Positions 5,337 to 11,793 of a DNA stretch of 12,796 bases are shown here, in pieces. The position numbers were made by a program, and so were the translations under genes. The stretch covers positions 1 to 12,796 of the forward strand of contig JAGVOE010000056.1 in assembly GCA_020052895.1 (NCBI GenBank), written 5' to 3'. The notes beneath the pieces are model-generated. The model made no database searches, had not been told where the DNA came from, and worked only from the letters and a program-made list of their open reading frames with translations. Position 1 is the stretch's first letter. The number at the start of each line of letters is the position of its first letter. Origin of the DNA: Candidatus Woesebacteria bacterium. Lineage in GTDB: Bacteria > Patescibacteriota > Microgenomatia > UBA1400 > MFAQ01.

Positions 5337-7195
5337 ATACAGGACTGGGGTTATCTTTTCAGAGAATAGTAAGTGAGGAGGGTTCAAATGGTTGGGCTCA
5401 AGTTTTTGCTCGAGTGCCCTTTGATGATACCGAACTACTAAATAAGGGGGCTTTGTTTGGAGTGGTCTCAGGGAAAGACAAAGACAACTGGGTCGAGATT
5501 GAAGAAAAACTAATGGCTTGGGTAGAAGAGTACTTCAATAGAACTGAGATAGAGGGAGATTTAAAAAGCTTTTTTGGTGAGTGGAGAGCTGGTTATCCAG
5601 AGTTGACCGGTGCTTGGATTTGGGTGGTGGAAGAAGGAGGGAAAAGAGAAATAATAATGGCTAGCACTGAGGAAGCAGGGATTTCTCTTCTAAGAAAGGG
5701 AAAAGAGTTTAATTTTTCGAGAGACTTAAGCGGGGGGAAGGTGGCCAGAGGCAAGGTAGAGGCGGGAGATAGAGTAGCTATCTGGACAAAAGGATTTGGA
5801 GATAGGGTCACAGAGGTGAATTTGTTGGAAATTGATGAAGAGAAAGTTTTGCTCCTGAGTGAAAAAATGAAGAAAGAGAGTTGGGCAGCGGCGGGAATGG
5901 TGCTCGATTTTCAGCAGTTTGATGAACTGGAGAAAGTAGAAGTGATAGAGACAGTAATCCCCATAGTTCGAACAGCGCCGATCTTGGCAGATGAGAGGTA
6001 TGTGGGCCCAATTGGTATCAAGGAAAGATTGATTAATAGGTGGGTAAAAATAGCTCCAAAACTTAGATTACCGCTACATAAGGTAAGTGTCACCGAACGA
6101 AAAGAGAGTCCGAAAAGAAAAAAACTGGCGGTGCTGCTGGGAGTATTGTTTCTGGGGCTACTTTTGATTAGTTTGATATCTGGCTCGATAAAGATTAGAA
6201 ATGAGACGGAGTCAAAAACATGGAAGGAGTTTTCGGAGCCGATAGAAAAGAGTTTGTCCGAGGCGGTAGGGCTGGCAGAGCTCAATCCATCGGGAGCCAG
6301 AAAACTAATTCAGGACTCCAGAGACAGCTATGACTCAAAAAAGAGCGGATTTGTAAAAGGAAAACACGCCAAAGAGCTGACTGATCTGGGGATAAAGATT
6401 GAGGAGAGCTGGACCCTGGTATCTGGAGAAAAAGAAAGCGAAGTGGAGGAGCTGGCCAAGATAGATTTGGTAAGACAAGGTTTTAAGGGAAGTAGAATGA
6501 GTTTGATAAAAGACAGTTTGCTGGTGGTGATGGACGAGAGTATGGGGGTAATTGTGACGGTTGAACTATCAACTAAAGATATAAAGGTGGCGGCGGGTAA
6601 GGGTGAGGGTCTGGGCTGGCTGGACGTGGTGGGAGACGCCAAAAGAGTAATGACTTTAAGTAGTAGTGGAGTAAGAAATGCTCTGACGGGGCAAGACTTA
6701 ATCAAGTTTGATGCGGCGGTGATTAAGCCCATGGCCATGGAGAGATTTGGAGACAATCTCTATATCTTGGATCAAGGCAATAAAGAAATTTTTAAGTATG
6801 CAGCGGTGGGAGAGAGCTTTGGGGAGAGGTCGAGGTGGTTAAAACAAGATCAGAGTATGAGTATCGTACCGGTAGATATGGCTATTGATAGTGATATTTG
6901 GGTGGTGTCTGAAGAAGGAAAAGTGGAGAGGTTTAGAAGAGGAAGTCGGGAGCAGTTTACCCTTAGTGGCCTGAGTGAGGGAATGAAGATTAGTCGAGTC
7001 GCGGTAGAGCTAGAGGGGGACAGAGTGGCTTTGCTGGATAATACCTCAGGAGCGGTGGCTGTTTGCAGTAAGTCCACGGCGACCTGCTCACAGCTACTGA
7101 AGTCTGAGAGGCTGAGAGAGGCTCAGGACTTGGAGTTTGATGGATCGGAGAACTTGCTGGTGTTGCTGCCCGGAGTGGTGGGGATGTTGAAGTAA
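5333..7195 (+). CDS. 620-residue single-pass membrane protein: phosphatase-like cytosolic part, propeller-like C-terminus
   Basis: The start is GTG, overlapping the previous stop by 4 bp. Residues 1-200 form a soluble region. Stretches such as NKGALFGVVSGKDKDNW and VEAGDRVAIWTKGFGD recall PPM/PP2C-type phosphatases, but the metal-binding DGxxG pattern is not visible, so it would be a pseudo-enzyme; this is an impression, not a firm call. A basic stretch KRKK (261-264) precedes one membrane helix (about 265-284). A charged helical linker (about 290-380) follows. From about 385 to the end, repeated units such as DNLYILDQGNKEIFKY, SDIWVVSEEGKVERFR and GDRVALLDNTSGAVAVC look like NHL/β-propeller blades. 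By the positive-inside rule the propeller would face outward. It ends just before a bidirectional terminator. Confidence 0.85.
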   Translation: MNTGLGLSFQRIVSEEGSNGWAQVFARVPFDDTELLNKGALFGVVSGKDKDNWVEIEEKLMAWVEEYFNRTEIEGDLKSFFGEWRAGYPELTGAWIWVVEEGGKREIIMASTEEAGISLLRKGKEFNFSRDLSGGKVARGKVEAGDRVAIWTKGFGDRVTEVNLLEIDEEKVLLLSEKMKKESWAAAGMVLDFQQFDELEKVEVIETVIPIVRTAPILADERYVGPIGIKERLINRWVKIAPKLRLPLHKVSVTERKESPKRKKLAVLLGVLFLGLLLISLISGSIKIRNETESKTWKEFSEPIEKSLSEAVGLAELNPSGARKLIQDSRDSYDSKKSGFVKGKHAKELTDLGIKIEESWTLVSGEKESEVEELAKIDLVRQGFKGSRMSLIKDSLLVVMDESMGVIVTVELSTKDIKVAAGKGEGLGWLDVVGDAKRVMTLSSSGVRNALTGQDLIKFDAAVIKPMAMERFGDNLYILDQGNKEIFKYAAVGESFGERSRWLKQDQSMSIVPVDMAIDSDIWVVSEEGKVERFRRGSREQFTLSGLSEGMKISRVAVELEGDRVALLDNTSGAVAVCSKSTATCSQLLKSERLREAQDLEFDGSENLLVLLPGVVGMLK

Positions 7196-7198
7196 ATC

Positions 7199-7225
7199 AA
7201 AAATCCACCGTAAAGATGGACTTTT
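7199..7225. terminator. bidirectional intrinsic terminator between the 620-aa gene and ssrA
   Basis: Two 11-base arms (7199-7209 and 7215-7225) pair fully, with two wobble pairs on the minus strand and a 5-base loop. Each strand ends in a run of about five T. It sits 4 bp after the plus-strand stop and 7 bp beyond the tmRNA 3' end, so it can stop both convergent transcripts. Confidence 0.8.
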
Positions 7226-7231
7226 TGTTTG

Positions 7232-7627
7232 TGGAGACGGAGGGAATTGAACCCTCGTCTGAACTAGTTTGAATACAGAGTCTACAAGCGTAGTTTGCCG
7301 ATTTGCCATAAAGCTTCAGGCAAACAAGAACACTTTATGGTTGAGTTAGAGTAAGTTAGTCCTCAAGCCTAAATCAAACTTGAAGCATTCAATCCGGTGT
7401 TTTTTCGCCTTAAAAGTAGCCCGGGATCCACTGGCTCTTAAGACGTCTTTGAGCGACTGTTTAGGCAAAAGCGTAAGCAGGAGCGAAAGATTTGGCTTCA
7501 TCTGTGGAGGTGAAACCAAGTAACGTGTCTTCTTTATTGACAGTTAAGTTTTGGTCTTTTTGACTCCTAATTACCAAAGGAGGCTTGCAACTGTAAACGT
7601 ACCAATCCATCGAATCCGGTCGTCCCC
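7232..7627 (-). ncRNA. ssrA: transfer-messenger RNA (tmRNA)
   Basis: tmRNA rescues stalled ribosomes together with SmpB and tags the nascent protein for proteolysis. The 5' end reads GGGGACG...GGATTCGATGG, the tmRNA hallmark. The 3' end has the T-arm GAGGGTTCAATTCCCTC and CGTCTCC, which pairs with GGGGACG across 7 bp (one G-U). Discriminator A is at 7232; CCA is not encoded (CAA follows). Length is 396 nt. The tag frame runs from about 7538 down to the TAA at 7461-7463. If resumption follows GTC as in E. coli, the resume codon is AAT (7536-7538). The encoded tag is then 25 residues, beginning NKEDTLLGF and ending SFAPAYAFA. It is longer than the 10-residue E. coli tag and ends in FA instead of AA. 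smpB is encoded close by on the same strand. Confidence 0.96.
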
Positions 7628-7634
7628 AATACCT

Positions 7635-7665
7635 ATAATATAGCAGAAATAAGAGCAAATATCAA
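7635..7665 (-). promoter_or_regulatory. ssrA promoter (TTGATA / TATATT or TATTAT)
   Basis: On the minus strand, TTGATA (7665-7660) is followed after 17 bp by TATATT (7642-7637), overlapped by TATTAT (7640-7635). The mature tmRNA 5' end (7627) lies seven bases after TATTAT. This is the best two-box promoter in the window and shows ssrA is transcribed independently of smpB. Confidence 0.65.
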
Positions 7666-7677
7666 GCTAAATGGAGT

Positions 7678-7705
7678 GAGATCCCTCGGCTACGCTCGGG
7701 ATGAC
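7678..7705. repeat. palindromic dispersed repeat (GAGATCCCTCGG...GGGATGAC)
   Basis: ATCCC (7681-7685) and GGGAT (7698-7702) form the arms around a GC-rich core. The reverse strand reads GTCATCCCGAGCGTAGCC..., wording common to dispersed palindromes in many bacterial genomes. It lies between the tmRNA promoter and the 3' end of the small gene at 7712. Confidence 0.65.
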
Positions 7706-7711
7706 GAAGCG

Positions 7712-7954
7712 TTAGGCTCGGAGACCTCTGAGAAAACCGACTTTTTCGGTCAAGTTGACACCCATCATTTGATCTCGACTGGCCTGCATAACCACCGCAG
7801 CGAGGAAGAGGTCAAACTCGTTTTCGTCCATGGCTTTGATCTTGGACTTGAGGCCCTCCTGATACTTTTTGAGGCTCATTTTGCCAGTAAACTCTCCGCC
7901 CCAAGGGTATTTGGAGACACATTCGGGAATAATTTTGGTCCAAAATAGGTCCAT
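7712..7954 (-). CDS. small hypothetical protein encoded behind smpB
   Basis: The product has 80 residues. The ATG at 7954 is preceded by a clear Shine-Dalgarno AAAGGA with six bases between AGGA and the ATG, the best such site in the window, which supports a real gene. It begins 15 bp after the smpB stop on the same strand, so the two are probably co-transcribed. The sequence is mostly helical and mixed charged (MSLKKYQEGLKSKIKAMDENEFDLFLAAVV), with no signal peptide or membrane helix. No family is recognised. The position between smpB and ssrA makes a link to ribosome rescue possible but unproven. The C-terminus (GFLRGLRA) ends 6 bp short of a dispersed palindrome, so the end may have been altered by that element. 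Confidence 0.7.
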   Translation of the reverse strand: MDLFWTKIIPECVSKYPWGGEFTGKMSLKKYQEGLKSKIKAMDENEFDLFLAAVVMQASRDQMMGVNLTEKVGFLRGLRA

Positions 7955-7959
7955 TTTTT

Positions 7960-7966
7960 GTCCTTT
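7960..7966 (-). promoter_or_regulatory. Shine-Dalgarno site AAAGGAC for the gene at 7712-7954
   Basis: On the minus strand AAAGGAC precedes the ATG (7954), with AGGA six bases from it. It decides the start and contrasts with the operon-leading genes here, which lack such sites. Confidence 0.7.
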
Positions 7967-7969
7967 CAG

Positions 7970-8407
7970 CTATTGGTTTTTTAAACGTCTCGCCAGTGAC
8001 AGATCGGAAACCCTTTTTTTTATTTGCTCTCGCTTTTCAAACTTCTTCTTGCCTCTAACCAGAGCAATCTGCACCTTTATGAGACTGCCTTTATTATACA
8101 GCTTCAGAGGCACTAAAGTCAACCCGGCTGATCTCATTTTTGTTTGAATGGAGACCATTTCCTGCCTGTGTAGGAGAAGCCTTTTGAGCCTGGCTGGCTC
8201 ATAATCGTCGGCGCTAGCAAAGGCGTACTGGGAGATATTTAGACCCAGGAGATAGGCGCCGTCTTCTTTAAGAAGAACCCTGGCTCCAGCAAAATTGGCA
8301 CCACCGGCTCGAATGCTTTTGACTTCAGCTCCAGTAAGCTCAATTCCAGACTCAAAGGACTCGATGACCTGGTAGTCGAAGAAAGCTTTTTTATTTTGGA
8401 CGTTCAC
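7970..8407 (-). CDS. smpB: SsrA-binding protein SmpB
   Basis: SmpB binds tmRNA and fills the ribosomal decoding centre during trans-translation. The 145-residue product matches family length (about 145-160). It carries NKKAFFDYQVIESFESGIELTGAEVKSIR (5-33), EPARLKRLLLHRQE (70-83), and GLTLVPLKLYNKGSLIKVQIALVRGKKKFEKRE (95-127). A basic C-terminal tail (128-145) corresponds to the helix that enters the mRNA path. The start is GTG; no Shine-Dalgarno is seen, and TATAAT lies six bases upstream, suggesting a leaderless mRNA. It is divergent from comF across a 39-bp spacer and is followed by a small gene and then ssrA on the same strand. Confidence 0.97.
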   Translation of the reverse strand: MNVQNKKAFFDYQVIESFESGIELTGAEVKSIRAGGANFAGARVLLKEDGAYLLGLNISQYAFASADDYEPARLKRLLLHRQEMVSIQTKMRSAGLTLVPLKLYNKGSLIKVQIALVRGKKKFEKREQIKKRVSDLSLARRLKNQ

Positions 8408-8413
8408 AAGGAT

Positions 8414-8419
8414 ATTATA
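8414..8419 (-). promoter_or_regulatory. -10 box TATAAT before smpB (leaderless promoter candidate)
   Basis: On the minus strand a perfect TATAAT ends six bases before the GTG start of smpB. The smpB-comF spacer is only 39 bp and also holds the comF -10 candidate at 8436-8441, so any upstream promoter elements reach into the neighbouring gene. Confidence 0.55.
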
Positions 8420-8435
8420 CTGACTAGATCTCAGA

Positions 8436-8441
8436 TATGAT
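8436..8441 (+). promoter_or_regulatory. -10 box TATGAT before comF (leaderless promoter candidate)
   Basis: TATGAT ends five bases before the comF ATG (8447), with no Shine-Dalgarno sequence in between. The -35 region would overlap the smpB -10 box, so the two divergent promoters may compete. Confidence 0.4.
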
Positions 8442-8446
8442 TAATT

Positions 8447-9139
8447 ATGATTTGGGAGAGTTTAGTTGATTTTGTTTTCCCTAAAGTGTGTGTGGGGTGC
8501 GGGAATTGGGGAAGTTTTTTGTGCGAGAGTTGTCGAGATAGACTGGATTTTGTAGATCAGATCTGTCCGATGTGCGGAGAAGGGTCGCCGATGGGCTGGA
8601 CGCATCCGAGGTGTCGAAGTAAGTGGTCGATGGAGGGGTTGATTGCCATATATGAGTACCAGGAGCCGGTGGCTAGAGCGGTGGTGGATGGTGTTAAGTA
8701 TGGCTTTAATAGAGAGCTTATAAAAATAGTTTTGAAGGACTTTAGTTTCCAGACGGGAGAAAAGTTTGATTTCCTGGTCCCGGTCCCGTTGCATTTTTAT
8801 CGAGAGAATTGGCGGGGGTTTAACCAAGCGGAGCTGCTGGCGAGAGTGATTGGTGCGAAGTTGTTGGTGCCTTGTGCGAGGATCTTGAAGAGGGTGAGAA
8901 ATACGAAGCAGCAGGTGACGATGAAAACCAAGGAGGAGAGGGAGGCCAATATTAAAGGGGCTTTTAAAATAAACGAAAAATTCAAAAACTTCCTCCAAAG
9001 GCGGACAGGTAAAACTCAAAAACTCAAAATATTGTTGGTGGATGATGTTTTTACTAGTGGGGCGGACATGAGAGAGTGTACCCAGGTCTTGAAAAAAGCG
9101 GGAGTAAAGATGGTCTGGGGACTGGCTTTGGCGCATTAA
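8447..9139 (+). CDS. comF: ComF family phosphoribosyltransferase-like protein
   Basis: ComF proteins are needed for DNA uptake in naturally competent bacteria and carry an N-terminal zinc finger plus a type I phosphoribosyltransferase fold; the substrate is unknown. The 230-residue product has C15/C18, C26/C29, C40/C43 and C56 at the N-terminus, VPVPLHFYRENWRGFNQAELLA (111-132) in the middle, and the PRPP-binding loop ILLVDDVFTSGAD (195-207). Between GAF (171-173) and VDDV about 24 residues occur where relatives such as GntX/ComF have about 13. The excess (near 177-194) is coded by a GC palindrome (8991-9010) followed by A-rich AACTC repeats, so it looks like an in-frame insertion. It is upstream of, and 18 bp from, the metal-importer operon. 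CPR ComF is often associated with competence; no other competence gene is seen here. Confidence 0.93.
   Translation: MIWESLVDFVFPKVCVGCGNWGSFLCESCRDRLDFVDQICPMCGEGSPMGWTHPRCRSKWSMEGLIAIYEYQEPVARAVVDGVKYGFNRELIKIVLKDFSFQTGEKFDFLVPVPLHFYRENWRGFNQAELLARVIGAKLLVPCARILKRVRNTKQQVTMKTKEEREANIKGAFKINEKFKNFLQRRTGKTQKLKILLVDDVFTSGADMRECTQVLKKAGVKMVWGLALAH
8991..9030. repeat. GC palindrome plus AACTC repeats inserted in comF
   Basis: TCC-t-CC, loop aaa, GG-c-GGA (8991-9005) forms a near palindrome and continues CAGG. It resembles the unit in the SpoIID-like gene (2742-2758), with 12 of 17 bases identical by eye. It is followed by AAAACTCAAAAACTCAAAAT (9011-9030), of which 15 bases (9013-9027) recur exactly, in reverse complement, at 12675-12689. 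Together the segment encodes residues 182-195. Confidence 0.5.
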
Positions 9140-9144
9140 TCTAT

Positions 9145-9150
9145 TACAAT
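9145..9150 (+). promoter_or_regulatory. -10 box TACAAT before the metal-binding protein gene
   Basis: TACAAT ends seven bases before the GTG start at 9158. AAGGAG occupies the spacer but ends one base from the GTG, too close for a normal Shine-Dalgarno interaction, so a leaderless start is the better reading. Confidence 0.45.
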
Positions 9151-9157
9151 AAGGAGT

Positions 9158-10057
9158 GTGAATAGGAAATACATCTTAAAGCTGATTTTGTTTTTGGTTT
9201 TGATGATGATGCTGATGGGAGTATGGAAGCTGTGGCCCAGAACAAAGACAAAAAAAGTTAACCGAGAAGTATCGGTAGTGACATCTTTTTATCCTTTGTA
9301 CTTCTTTGCCAGCGAAATTGGGGGAGACAAAATTAGAGTGAAGAATGTGACGCCAGCCGGATCCGAACCTCATGACTACGAGCCAACAGCCAGAGACATG
9401 GCGGAAATTCAGGAGAGCCAGTTACTGATCCTGAACGGAAATGGGCTGGAGGCTTGGGCACAGAAGATCAGAGGAGAAGTGGAAGAGTCTGGAGTAAAAG
9501 TAATCGAGGCGGGAGAAGGATGGTTTGAGAAAAATGATCCTCACATCTGGCTGTCCCCAGAGCTGGCCAAAAAACAGGCGGAGACGATCTTGGCTGGGCT
9601 GGTGCAGATAGATCCGGAGAACGCTATCTACTACCAGGAAAGAGGAAAAAGGCTGAGTGAAGAAATTGAGAGAGTCCAGACAGAGTTTCGGCAGGGCCTG
9701 GCCCACTGCAACAAGAGAGAGATGGTGACCTCTCACGAAGCCTTTGCTTACCTAGCCAGAGAGTTTGGTTTGACACAGGTGTCGATAGCCGGCTTGTCCC
9801 CAGATGAAGAGCCCTCGACAAAACAGATGGCTGAGGCGGCCAGATTTGCCCAAGAAAAGAAGATCAAGTTTATATTTTTTGAGAGTATTACTAGTCCAAA
9901 ACTTTCGGAAACGATAGCCGAAGAAATTGGTGCAAAAACGCTGGTACTGGATCCGATTGAAGGTATAAGTGAGAGTGATCGGGAACAGGGAAAGAACTAC
10001 CTAACGGTGATGAGAGAGAATCTAGTCAATTTAAAAATAGCCCTCGAATGTCAGTAG
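9158..10057 (+). CDS. znuA: zinc/manganese ABC transporter substrate-binding protein
   Basis: The cluster A-I metal-binding protein captures Zn or Mn outside the membrane for the importer encoded next. The product is 299 residues. A hydrophobic N-terminal segment (about 7-25) anchors or exports it; no lipobox cysteine is present, so it is probably held by an uncleaved helix. Likely metal ligands are His72 (PHDYEP), His129 (DPHIW), His193 (SHEAF) and Asp265 (LDPIEG). His at the third site, where Mn-type PsaA/MntC proteins have Glu, favours the ZnuA/TroA type. The usual His-rich loop of enterobacterial ZnuA is missing. C184 and C298 could form a disulfide. GTG start. The stop overlaps the ATPase start by 10 bp. 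The symbol is given by homology; Zn versus Mn is not settled by sequence. Confidence 0.9.
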   Translation: MNRKYILKLILFLVLMMMLMGVWKLWPRTKTKKVNREVSVVTSFYPLYFFASEIGGDKIRVKNVTPAGSEPHDYEPTARDMAEIQESQLLILNGNGLEAWAQKIRGEVEESGVKVIEAGEGWFEKNDPHIWLSPELAKKQAETILAGLVQIDPENAIYYQERGKRLSEEIERVQTEFRQGLAHCNKREMVTSHEAFAYLAREFGLTQVSIAGLSPDEEPSTKQMAEAARFAQEKKIKFIFFESITSPKLSETIAEEIGAKTLVLDPIEGISESDREQGKNYLTVMRENLVNLKIALECQ

Positions 10058-10812
10058 ATCACAGCTTAAATATTATCGAGGTTAACAAGGTCAGTTTTGC
10101 TTACAAAGAAAGTTTGGTATTGAAAGAGGTAAGTTTGAATATTCACAAAGGTGACTACTTGGGGATGATAGGGCCAAACGGTGGAGGAAAAACTACTTTG
10201 ATAAAGATGATGCTGGGGCTTTTGACGCCGACCAGTGGGACAGTAAAGTTGTTTGGTCAAGATATTCGTACCTTTAAGGAGTGGTCTAGAGTCGGCTATG
10301 TACCCCAAAAAGTAATCAACTTTGATGTCAATTTTCCGGCGACGGTTTTTGAGGTAGTGGCCATGGGGCGATACGGAAAAAGAGGCCTATTTCGCTCGCT
10401 AACGAAAGAAGACCGGAGGGTGGTCCAAGAGTCTTTGAGACAGGTGGAAATGTGGGAGTTTAGGGATCGAATCATTGGGGATCTTTCGGGGGGACAACAG
10501 CAAAGAGCCTTTATTGCCAGAGCTCTAGCCGGACAACCAGAGGTAATTTTTCTAGACGAGCCCATGGCGGGGGTGGACGCTCAAGCTCAAGATCAGTTTT
10601 ATCAGCTATTAAAAAAGTTAAATCGCGACTTGGAGCTGACGCTGGTCTTTATTTCTCACGACATCGAAGCCGTGGTGAATGAGGTGACCGAGATAGCTTT
10701 TGTAAATCGAACTCTAAGTTACGACGACGACCCCAAGAAGTTTGTAAAAGAAGAGATGAAAAAGCTTTATGGTGAGTCCAAATTTATTCATCACCACCAC
10801 AAACATGTTTGA
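10048..10812 (+). CDS. znuC: zinc/manganese ABC transporter ATP-binding protein
   Basis: This ATPase powers metal import together with the permease encoded downstream. The 254-residue product has Walker A GPNGGGKT (42-49), Q-loop Gln87 in YVPQK, signature LSGGQ (146-150), Walker B VIFLDEP (166-172, catalytic Glu171) and H-loop His204. All catalytic motifs are intact. The C-terminus is unusual: KFIHHHHKHV, a five-histidine tail (248-253) that could bind metal in the cytosol. The histidine codons lie immediately before the overlap with the permease start (ATGTTTGA, 8 bp shared), so the two genes are translationally coupled. It is the middle gene of the operon. Confidence 0.95.
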   Translation: MSVDHSLNIIEVNKVSFAYKESLVLKEVSLNIHKGDYLGMIGPNGGGKTTLIKMMLGLLTPTSGTVKLFGQDIRTFKEWSRVGYVPQKVINFDVNFPATVFEVVAMGRYGKRGLFRSLTKEDRRVVQESLRQVEMWEFRDRIIGDLSGGQQQRAFIARALAGQPEVIFLDEPMAGVDAQAQDQFYQLLKKLNRDLELTLVFISHDIEAVVNEVTEIAFVNRTLSYDDDPKKFVKEEMKKLYGESKFIHHHHKHV

Positions 10813-11602
10813 GTTATTTCAGTATAGTTTTGCAATTAGAGGTCTGGAAGCCGGAATTATTATTGGGCTAATTGCCCCGCTCATAGGGATGTTCTTGGTA
10901 TTGAGACGATACTCGCTGATAGCGGACACGCTGGCCCACGTATCTCTGGCCGGCATTGCCATTGGTTTTTTGCTGCAAATTAATCCGATTGTGACGGCGA
11001 TAGCCTCGACGGTGTTGTCATCAGTGGTTATAGAAAGATTACGGATTTCTAGAAGAGTTTATGGTGAGTCGGCCTTAGCAATATTTTTATCGGGAAGTCT
11101 GGCTCTGGCGGTAGTGCTTATTAGTCTGGCTCACGGCTTTAATGTGGGGCTCTTAAACTACTTGTTTGGTTCGATAGTGACAGTAAAACAAACAGATCTT
11201 TATATTATTGGCGGCTTGGGAGCGGTGGTGGCGGCGCTGCTGTTTCTTTTTTACAAAGAGCTTGTCTATATTACCTTTGATGAGGAGTCGGCTCAGGTAA
11301 GTGGGATTCCTACCAGAGCGATAAACACACTACTAATTGTTTTGGCGGCGCTGACGGTGTCACTGTCTATCCCAATTGTGGGAGTGCTGTTAATTTCGGC
11401 ACTCATGGTCATACCAGTGGTGACAGCTTTGCAGTTTCGGCAGAGTTTTGGCAAGACGATAGTGGTCGCGGAACTAGTGTCCTTGTTTTCGGTGATAGTC
11501 GGTATTGCGGCTTCGTTCTACTTTAATCTATCAACCGGAGGCACCATAGTCCTGGTCTCTCTTGTGCTTTTTGCACTGTCACTCGGGTTTAGAAAAAGAT
11601 AG
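10805..11602 (+). CDS. znuB: zinc/manganese ABC transporter permease
   Basis: This integral membrane subunit of the ABC-3 family has 265 residues and about seven to eight hydrophobic helices. The family landmark SLIADTLAHVSLAGIAIG lies near residues 37-54, and a later segment FDEESAQVSGIP (about 158-169) is typical of the cytoplasmic loop that contacts the ATPase. The frame is open from 10769, but the ATG at 10805 overlaps the ATPase stop and gives the expected short N-terminus (MFELFQYSFA), so it is preferred. It is the last gene of the operon and is followed by a repeat-rich region. Confidence 0.93.
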   Translation: MFELFQYSFAIRGLEAGIIIGLIAPLIGMFLVLRRYSLIADTLAHVSLAGIAIGFLLQINPIVTAIASTVLSSVVIERLRISRRVYGESALAIFLSGSLALAVVLISLAHGFNVGLLNYLFGSIVTVKQTDLYIIGGLGAVVAALLFLFYKELVYITFDEESAQVSGIPTRAINTLLIVLAALTVSLSIPIVGVLLISALMVIPVVTALQFRQSFGKTIVVAELVSLFSVIVGIAASFYFNLSTGGTIVLVSLVLFALSLGFRKR

Positions 11603-11603
11603 G

Positions 11604-11750
11604 GCGGAGGAGGTGGGAAAAGATTCGCCTTCGGTCCCCGCCTTGGCGGTGCCTCAGGACCTGTCTCAGCAGGTTCGTTACCTGCCCGCAATCGCTGTAG
11701 CGATAGCTACTGCAGGCGGGCGAAACTGCTTCCGACTGTTCGAATCCCAC
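11604..11750. repeat. fold-back repeat region with tRNA-Ser-like ends
   Basis: The left end GCGGAGGAGGTGGGA (11604-11618) is an exact 15-base copy of the 3' acceptor/T-stem portion of the tRNA-Ser gene (11793-11807). The right end is CGAATCCCAC (11741-11750). It is the inverse of the GTGGGATTCG that begins the tRNA T-arm, so the region has inverted tRNA-like ends. Inside are stacked hairpins: CCGCC-tt-GGCGG (11638-11649), ACCTG/CAGGT (11659-11663 with 11670-11674), GCCCGC/GCGGGC (11684-11689 with 11716-11721) and GTAGC-gata-GCTAC (11697-11710). No coding potential is supported. It looks like a tRNA-derived dispersed repeat or a pile-up of palindromes. Confidence 0.6.
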
Positions 11751-11760
11751 ATGGCAACAA

Positions 11761-11787
11761 AAAATTCTCACATAAAGCGAGAATTTT
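11761..11787 (-). terminator. intrinsic terminator downstream of tRNA-Ser (possibly bidirectional)
   Basis: A perfect 9-bp stem AAAATTCTC/GAGAATTTT (11761-11769 with 11779-11787) has a 9-base loop. On the minus strand it ends in six T and lies 7 bp beyond the tRNA-Ser 3' end. On the plus strand it may also stop the importer transcript, with a weaker TTTTCTATT tail. Confidence 0.75.
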
Positions 11788-11793
11788 CTATTG

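Noticed and set aside
7461..7658. 65-codon minus-strand frame as a protein gene
   Set aside because: It lies inside the tmRNA; only its last 25 codons are meaningful, as the proteolysis tag.
8462..9136. 224-codon antisense frame opposite comF
   Set aside because: comF on the plus strand has full zinc-finger and PRPP motifs; the antisense product has no family features and is a composition shadow.
10769..10804. Longer start for the permease gene
   Set aside because: The ATG at 10805 overlaps the ATPase stop in the typical coupled manner and gives the family's normal N-terminus.
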